In this document: positions 7,901 to 11,039 of the stretch, piece after piece
Position numbering within the stretch: the first letter of the stretch is position 1
Layout of the letters: each line of letters begins with the position of its first letter
Origin: Streptosporangiaceae bacterium
GTDB taxonomy: Bacteria; Actinomycetota; Actinomycetes; Streptosporangiales; Streptosporangiaceae
Assembly (NCBI GenBank): GCA_030040475.1
Contig: JASHTQ010000445.1
Location: 1-11,039 of the forward strand
DNA: 11,039 bases
Direction: 5' to 3'
The notes under the pieces: generated by a model
The model's database searches: none
What the model was told of the DNA's origin: nothing
What the model saw: only the letters and a program-made list of their open reading frames with translations
Translations under genes and position numbers: made by a program

Positions 7901-8958
7901 CTCTTGATGAGCATGTCGGCCAGCAGCGCGCCGAGCGTTCCCGCGGCCAGCACCCGCAGCACCAGCTGGGCGCCCGCGTAATGCCCGGGCAGGAGCAGGT
8001 GGAGCACCGGCCCCGGGGCGATGATGAGCTCTGCCTGGATCGGGATGAGCAGCAGCGGGACCCAGCGGGCGGCCGCGGCGAACCAGCGGTGCTTCTCCCG
8101 TGGGCTCTTGCTGTGCGCGATGTAGGGGAACACCGAGTCGACCAGCGCGTCGCTGACGTAGAAGCTGGCCCGGGCGAGCAGCCCGCAGGCCTGGTAGCCG
8201 GCCAGCACCGCGGTGGTCACGCCCGCCGCCCGGCCGGCCATCTCGAGCCCGAGCAGGTCCGCGGTGATCAGGAAGGTCATCGAGGCCGAGGCGAACCAGA
8301 CCGAGGTGGAGTCGGCGAGGAACCCCAGCGACGCCAGCCGGCCGGGACCGGGGATGAGCCCCTTGCCGGTCCGCAGGCCGACCAGCACCGACCCGGCCGT
8401 GCCGACGAGAAAGCTGAGCGCGATCCCGCCGGGACCGGCGTGCAGCACGGTGACCAGGAATATGCCGACGGCGACCTTGATCAGGATCTCGCCGCTCTGC
8501 ATGATCCCGAGCCCGCCGAACCTCCTGCTGCCCTGCGCGACCGCCCACAGCACGCTGTTGAGCGCCATCAGCGGCATCTCGACCGCCACGATGACGTCCA
8601 GGCGCACCTGGTGGGTCGGCACGATCTGGTGTCCGGACAGCTGCGCGACAAGGAACGCCGCGCCCAGCAAGATCCCGAAGGCGACGTTGGCGATCAGCGC
8701 GGTGCGGAACTCGGGCTCGGTTGCCTTCGGGTCCCCGTGCGTCTGCGCGACCCGCATCGCGAGCGCCCACGGCGGCCCGGCGATGAGGATGCCCGCCGCG
8801 AGCAGCAGCACGTTCTGCACCGCGCTGACCGTGCCGAACTCCGACGGCACCATCAGCCAGGCCAGCGCGATGCCGAACGCGTAGTTCAGCACCGCCCCCG
8901 CCGCGAATCGGGCAACCAGGATCACCCCGCCCGCGGCGGCCGAGTACTCGGCCCGCAT
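4936..8958 (-). CDS. flippase (Wzx/PST-type) fused to GT39-type membrane glycosyltransferase
   Basis: A 1340-residue multi-spanning protein. Residues about 8-465 form a 14-helix oligosaccharide flippase-like unit (e.g. ALAWLMVPSEFGTVSAVQ near the start). A charged, Pro/Arg-rich linker (about 470-558) follows. Residues about 559-905 look like a GT39/PMT GT-C enzyme: after its first helix comes LYDEAAYTSAAQKVA with Asp585-Glu586, then FVHPPLMFLLQ with His612, the expected outer-loop motifs. An Arg/Gly/Ser-rich loop (about 911-936), a helix (938-962) and a large outer region (963-1294) follow. The outer region includes an LGFP-like stretch (about 1110-1151, LGGKGILGDPLS ... EQLFDGVVLL). A Pro-rich stalk, a final helix (1297-1317) and an Arg cluster end the protein. 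An even helix count puts the linker in the cytoplasm, consistent with both halves. Start is ambiguous: ATG at 8958 (GGCGGCGG upstream) or TTG at 9000, adding 14 residues and overlapping the preceding gene by 11 bases. Expected role: moving and transferring polyprenyl-linked sugars. Confidence 0.85.
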   Translation of the reverse strand: MRAEYSAAAGGVILVARFAAGAVLNYAFGIALAWLMVPSEFGTVSAVQNVLLLAAGILIAGPPWALAMRVAQTHGDPKATEPEFRTALIANVAFGILLGAAFLVAQLSGHQIVPTHQVRLDVIVAVEMPLMALNSVLWAVAQGSRRFGGLGIMQSGEILIKVAVGIFLVTVLHAGPGGIALSFLVGTAGSVLVGLRTGKGLIPGPGRLASLGFLADSTSVWFASASMTFLITADLLGLEMAGRAAGVTTAVLAGYQACGLLARASFYVSDALVDSVFPYIAHSKSPREKHRWFAAAARWVPLLLIPIQAELIIAPGPVLHLLLPGHYAGAQLVLRVLAAGTLGALLADMLIKSLFAAGHRREIGWLMPVAATVEVLGLVVLVPRYGAVGAAWSYLIAVYVAVVLLVPVHLRAFQVRLPRGPEVTSYVLGLAPTAVAFALASRTPAQLAWPLIVTGFAMFTIPARRMRLITDADMRLLEQLRDRLTGPRPQPEPPEPAAARLHQDRPEHELAGRRLHPERLEREWFGSRRPGPAGPAPWLASRLASRLASWLAWLRGEWRLAAFCTGVAAFTMLYNIFGSPDVLYDEAAYTSAAQKVALHWQLTLDNEPLFVHPPLMFLLQAGWLRLIGQASAALPSVIDAARLLSATAGVADILLIASLVYLLCSSASARQRRLVTGVTAVLVSLDPVLVRYDRQDVIEPFALCVSLLTLHAAWRLRNRGTLTYVAVTGLLGGLALLTNEITVFLIIVPPIFALLERNKAHIRRCAAAFGVAIAFLLLFPLWAVELGLGGSFMDIQDFDLRRLIGLVQITGFNVPGVSLLGALANSVAQYSSSYIVLAAGFAALIWCWSRRNTQSGNFLTAWLTASYGVGVYIATVGTLNEQFFVYILPAAIVGTVLLGDAIIARRARLGADSRTRRGSGGSRASGLRGSRGSRERAVRLSLVAGSACCAGLIGLSAVSWVTNYAGTSDGVVLVSKYIEARLPACAAVNVSGDPDKYLYLAPRANFAYFSVGSAALADGVHYFILSPNDAIEEYGDMSPALESWIRENGRRLVTFPSQVYKTVQLWYVPVNPYAPTQDVVDIFGGVFVNTTRTDCGGYTVTNGPTGDFYAAYAALGGKGILGDPLSRVYLSGQSGREQLFDGVVLLARPGTQATPRALPIVARLAEDAPAAYRKAGLPPVASAASAAQRRRWLTNPAIARAYLDGQQDDAAGYAAAVRRYGKPLGPPAVLPGGQIGQAFADTVLEVPEKGGSVHAAAVVPTALAAGLLRVPAAADGTQPPPPLPDPSPEGPPQPTTVVPFVLSLGAALLAYGGVVATIARRQRRRRRAPAVEYQHEEVAV
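4946..4953 (-). promoter_or_regulatory. near-consensus ribosome binding site for GT4 start at 4939
   Basis: The minus strand reads GAGGAGGT, 6 bases before the ATG at 4939. It is the strongest ribosome site in the window and lies in the last codons of the flippase/GT39 fusion. Confidence 0.8.
6158..6209. repeat. imperfect 9-bp repeats coding an Arg/Gly/Ser loop
   Basis: Repeated variants of GCGAGCCAC occur through this stretch inside the GT39 part of the fusion gene. They encode a basic, flexible RGSGGSRASG/LRGSRGSR loop (about residues 917-934) between membrane helices, presumably cytoplasmic. Confidence 0.6.
7304..7351. repeat. four 12-bp tandem units in the fusion linker
   Basis: Four units of the type GCCAGCCRSGAG start at 7304, 7316, 7328 and 7340. 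They encode the period-4 peptide LASRLASRLASW just before the first helix of the GT39 half. The frame is preserved. Confidence 0.8.
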
Positions 8959-8989
8959 GCGGCTCTGCCGCCGCCCGGGGTGAAGCGGG

Positions 8990-10339
8990 TTACGCCTCAA
9001 CGGGGTCGCCCGCGGCGATCACCGGCAGTTCGGGCACCGTCACCGGCTGACGCTGGGCCGCCAGGGGAGTCGCCAGCGGAGCCGCCAGCGGAGCCGCCAG
9101 CGGAGATGACGCGTGGGCCGGAGGGGCGGATCGCGGGTCGGCGTCTGGCGTGGTGATCACCCGCAGCCGCTCGGGCTCGTCGAGTTCCGGCAGCATCGGC
9201 AGCCCGTGCAGGCGCGCGTACCGGCTGCAGACGGCGTCCGTCAGGACGCGCTCGTAGGAGGCGATGCACCGTTCCCAGCTGTAGGTCTCCGCGGCGACCC
9301 TGGACGCGGCGGAAAGCCGCTCGAGCTGCGCGGTGTCCCTGGCCAGCCCGTGCAGCGCCGCGCGCAGTGCCTCCGGGTCCCGCGGCGGCACGACCAGGCC
9401 GGTCGGGCCCGCCACGTCGCGGACCCCGGGGAGGTCCGAGGCGACCGGGACGCACCCGGCGGACATGCCCTCGACGAGCACCAGCCCGAAGGCCTCCGCG
9501 CGGGTAACCGAGGGCAGGATCACCACGTCGTTCGACGCGTACTGCTCGTTGAGCTCGGCGTGCGTGACGTGGCCGAGGAACCGGACGTTGCTGGCGTTCA
9601 GCCGGTGCGCCAGCTTCTGGTAGCCGGCCGCGCCCGGCCCGTGACCGACCAGGGTGAGCTGCAGCCAGGGCTGACCCGCCGCGGCGGCGAGCAGCGTCTC
9701 GATCCCCTTGTACGGCCGCATCTGCCCGACGAACAGCGCCCGCAGCTGCCCAGGGGCGGGGCGCACCCGCGGCCGTGCCGATCCTCGCCGGTCGGCCCCC
9801 CACGGGATCGTCTGCACCCTGGGTCCGTACCGGCTGCGATGCTGGCGCGCGTAATGCTGGCTGCTGGCCACGATCCGGTCCGCCCGCAGCGCGAGGCGCT
9901 CGTGCATTTTGTTGTACAAGGCGGACATGCCAAGCGCGCCTTGAATATCGATTGGCGAGTGGTAGGTGTAGACGATCGCCGGGCGGGAATGTGATGGTAG
10001 ACGTTCGCATAGCCACAGGAAGACATCGCTCATGGTAGGCACCGGCCCGTGCACGTTCACCACGTCGAGGTGGCGCAGTTCGCGGGCTATTCGCGGCCAG
10101 TGGGTGATGAAGGAGGAGAGCCGAATTTCGCCGGCCACGATTCTGCGGATCTGGGCGCTCGATAGCACCCGGACGTTGTGGTCGCGGGCGACCAGCCCGG
10201 TCGCCAGCCGGTCGATGCAGGTGGAAATGCCGGAGACGATCGGCGGGGCCTCGGACGTGACGATAAGGATGTCGAGTGGCCGGTGGCCTGGGACGACGCT
10301 GCTGCTGCCGACCGCGTGCTCTCCTCTAGCCTGGCTCAT
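8990..10339 (-). CDS. GT4-family glycosyltransferase (first gene of operon)
   Basis: A 449-residue GT-B glycosyltransferase. The N-terminal domain starts at LDILIVTSEAPPIVSGISTC (about 22-41), with a G-x-S loop typical of GT4. VVNVHGPVPTM (about 93-103) and YTYHSPI (about 124-130) follow. The donor domain has LRALFVGQMRPYKGIETLL (about 199-217) and VVILPSVTRAEAFGLVLVEGM, with EX7E residues Glu282 and Glu290. The last about 60 residues form a low-complexity Ala/Pro/Leu tail containing a tandem repeat. Start ATG 10339 is preferred because GAGGTG (10344-10349) lies just upstream; ATG 10384 would add 15 residues with no ribosome site. It is the first gene of the leftward operon, after a 545-base spacer. 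Stop TAA at 8990. Expected to extend a lipid-linked glycan in the cytoplasm; sugar unknown. Confidence 0.92.
   Translation of the reverse strand: MSQARGEHAVGSSSVVPGHRPLDILIVTSEAPPIVSGISTCIDRLATGLVARDHNVRVLSSAQIRRIVAGEIRLSSFITHWPRIARELRHLDVVNVHGPVPTMSDVFLWLCERLPSHSRPAIVYTYHSPIDIQGALGMSALYNKMHERLALRADRIVASSQHYARQHRSRYGPRVQTIPWGADRRGSARPRVRPAPGQLRALFVGQMRPYKGIETLLAAAAGQPWLQLTLVGHGPGAAGYQKLAHRLNASNVRFLGHVTHAELNEQYASNDVVILPSVTRAEAFGLVLVEGMSAGCVPVASDLPGVRDVAGPTGLVVPPRDPEALRAALHGLARDTAQLERLSAASRVAAETYSWERCIASYERVLTDAVCSRYARLHGLPMLPELDEPERLRVITTPDADPRSAPPAHASSPLAAPLAAPLATPLAAQRQPVTVPELPVIAAGDPVEA
9060..9107. repeat. four 12-bp tandem units in GT4 C-terminal tail
   Basis: Units of the type GCCAGCGGAGCC start at 9060, 9072, 9084 and 9096; the middle two are identical. 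They encode PLAAPLAAPLATPLAA in the disordered tail of the glycosyltransferase (about residues 414-429). Confidence 0.8.
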
Positions 10340-10343
10340 CGGG

Positions 10344-10349
10344 CACCTC
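10344..10349 (-). promoter_or_regulatory. ribosome binding site deciding the GT4 start at 10339
   Basis: The minus strand reads GAGGTG close before the ATG at 10339. No comparable site precedes the alternative ATG at 10384. Confidence 0.65.
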
Positions 10350-10395
10350 GCGAGAGGCTCGGCCGCGACCCGGTTATCTTGCATCCAATCTGCTT

Positions 10396-10410
10396 ATGAC
10401 AATATGACAT
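10396..10410. promoter_or_regulatory. paired ATGACA elements upstream of the operon
   Basis: ATGACA begins at 10396 and ATGACAT at 10404, an 8-base spacing. Another ATGACAT is at 10579 and an inverted TGTCAT at 10603. The pair lies directly before the first operon gene, so it may be part of its promoter or an operator. Function is a guess. Confidence 0.3.
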
Positions 10411-10472
10411 GAAGGGCCCCGCCCCTTGTTTAATATCCGATTTGCCCGTGGACTGTGACTCGATCAGCTGCG

Positions 10473-10505
10473 CAGTGAATACGCGATGCACACAGTGAAG
10501 ACGCG
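10473..10505. promoter_or_regulatory. 13-bp direct repeat with 20-bp spacing (candidate regulator site)
   Basis: CAGTGAATACGCG (10473-10485) and CAGTGAAGACGCG (10493-10505) differ at one base and start 20 bases apart, about two helical turns. That geometry puts both copies on one DNA face and suits a regulator binding as a tandem dimer. It lies about 130-170 bases upstream of the operon's first gene. Confidence 0.45.
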
Positions 10506-10516
10506 GGCTCGATGCC

Positions 10517-10535
10517 CATGGTTGACGTAACCATG
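10517..10535. promoter_or_regulatory. 19-bp dyad, candidate operator
   Basis: CATGGTTGACGTAACCATG has perfect 7-bp arms (10517-10523 and 10529-10535) around a 5-base centre. It lies in non-coding DNA, 11 bases after the direct repeat. Size and symmetry fit an operator for a dimeric repressor; the loop is too short-lived in context to suggest a terminator, and no T-run follows. Confidence 0.45.
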
Positions 10536-10884
10536 CCACGGAAACGATGTCAAGTCGGAATGCATCTAAGCGCGAATAATGACATGCGGCATATTATTAA
10601 AGTGTCATACTTTTGGCCGAAGAATGCTTTTAACGCAGCTGCGGCTAGCGGGCGCGAAAGCCGCAGGGGCAAGCGGGCCGGCGGCGGCCATTGCCCGCGC
10701 GGCCGCCCGCGTGGCCACCCGGGCCGGCGCATGCGCCCGGCGCGATCCCCGGGCCAGGCCAGTCGCCGGATGTCGTCATGAGTAACTTAGAGTAAGTACC
10801 GCCAAACGCAAAGTCTCTTCCCGGCCGCCGCCGGCTCACCGGGGAGGTCGGCCGCGTCCGCGGATCGCGGCTACAGTGGCGAGC

Positions 10885-11039
10885 GTGACGGCTAACCGTG
10901 CTGACAACGCCGACCGGACGGACCTGGCGCGGCCGCCCCGGCTGACCTCGCTGTCGCCGGGGGCGGGCTGCGCGTGCAAGCTGCCGCTGGCCAAGCTTGA
11001 GGCGCTGTTCGCGTCGCTGGGCTCGCCGGCGCTGGGCTC
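10885..11039 (+). CDS. selD: selenide, water dikinase (selenophosphate synthetase), N-terminal part
   Basis: The first 51 codons of a gene running out of the window. The reading is MTANRADNADRTDLARP followed by RLTSLSPGAGCACKLPLAKLEALF, which matches the SelD N-terminus (family pattern S-H-G-x-G-C-G-C-K). Cys29, Cys31 and Lys32 correspond to E. coli Cys17, Cys19 and Lys20, the catalytic residues. The codon for the position that is selenocysteine in some SelD proteins is TGC (10969-10971), so this is a Cys form. SelD makes selenophosphate from selenide and ATP for selenocysteine tRNA and selenouridine. GTG 10885 is chosen; an in-frame GTG at 10876 would add 3 residues. Neither has a strong ribosome site. 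Two small differences from the usual motif are Pro for His before GAG and Ala for Gly between the cysteines. Confidence 0.8.
   Translation, partial: MTANRADNADRTDLARPPRLTSLSPGAGCACKLPLAKLEALFASLGSPALG

Larger units (their letters stand above)
10340..10884. other. 545-bp divergent intergenic region, AT-rich on its left half
   Basis: This spacer separates the leftward glycan operon from the rightward selD-like gene. About 10385-10640 is clearly richer in A/T than the rest of the window and holds several repeated elements: ATGACA copies, a spaced direct repeat and a 19-bp dyad. About 10640-10780 is GC-rich, with a hairpin-capable GCCGGCGC/GCGCCCGGC pair (10723-10741, one bulge). About 10780-10815 is again A/T-richer and includes TAGAGT (10788-10793), a possible -10 for selD. 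Short open frames here look non-coding. No tRNA, including selenocysteine tRNA, is recognised. Confidence 0.6.

Noticed and set aside
5972..8770. 932-residue open frame on the minus strand in another frame
   Set aside because: It overlaps the flippase/GT39 gene, is dominated by Arg/Gly/Ala/Pro with no recognisable domain, and is the kind of shadow frame expected in high-GC DNA.
7732..9156. 474-residue open frame on the plus strand
   Set aside because: Antisense shadow of the fusion and GT4 genes, rich in His/Asp/Gln/Arg with no family pattern.
10412..10427. AAGGG-CCCCGC-CCCTT hairpin as a terminator or riboswitch part
   Set aside because: Only 5-bp arms, and it lies in the promoter region of the operon; too weak to assign.
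10512..10785. Small plus-strand frames in the intergenic region (68 and 89 residues) as possible small proteins
   Set aside because: They cross the AT-rich dyads and the GC-rich hairpin zone, lack good ribosome sites, and become Arg/Ala/Gly-rich without pattern.
10640..10884. Possible selenocysteine tRNA (selC) beside selD
   Set aside because: No GGTTCGA-type T-arm or TCA anticodon arm in a cloverleaf setting was found on either strand.

Overview
The window is high-GC throughout the coding parts, with dense overlapping genes, GTG/TTG starts, strong GGAGG-type ribosome sites and Arg/Ala/Pro-rich proteins. This points to a high-GC actinobacterium (Actinomycetota). The sequence alone does not fix the genus. 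No RNA gene, insertion sequence, phage gene or CRISPR array is visible.

Layout, left to right: a GC hairpin (12-45) sits downstream of a leftward FkbM-like methyltransferase-type gene (71-913). A short divergent spacer leads to a rightward PIG-L-family deacetylase (1097-1912), whose last 40 bases overlap the 3' end of a leftward operon. That operon, in transcription order from 10339 down to 1873, encodes: a GT4 glycosyltransferase; a 1340-residue membrane protein in which a 14-helix Wzx/PST-type flippase is fused to a GT39-type (GT-C) glycosyltransferase with a large extracytoplasmic C-terminal region; a second GT4 enzyme; a membrane-anchored dual-specificity-phosphatase-like protein whose catalytic Cys is Asp; and a third GT4 enzyme. 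Several junctions overlap (ATGA between fusion and GT4; 8 bases between GT4 and pseudophosphatase), and ribosome sites lie inside upstream genes, so translational coupling is likely. A 545-base spacer (10340-10884) contains an AT-rich stretch with direct repeats and a 19-bp dyad. The window ends in the first 51 codons of a rightward selD-like gene (selenophosphate synthetase), apparently unrelated to the glycan genes.

Working model (inference): the three cytoplasmic GT4 enzymes build a lipid-linked glycan, the flippase half of the fusion moves it (or a polyprenyl-phosphate sugar) across the membrane, and the GT-C half acts on the outer face. The PIG-L and FkbM-like proteins would modify the glycan by deacetylation and methylation. 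The pseudophosphatase would be a non-catalytic binding or scaffold protein. No initiating phosphoglycosyltransferase, Wzy polymerase or sugar-nucleotide synthesis gene is in the window, so the pathway is incomplete here and the product is unknown.

The most unusual items are the Cys-to-Asp pseudophosphatase inside a glycan operon and the single-chain flippase/GT-C fusion with an LGFP-like wall-binding segment.
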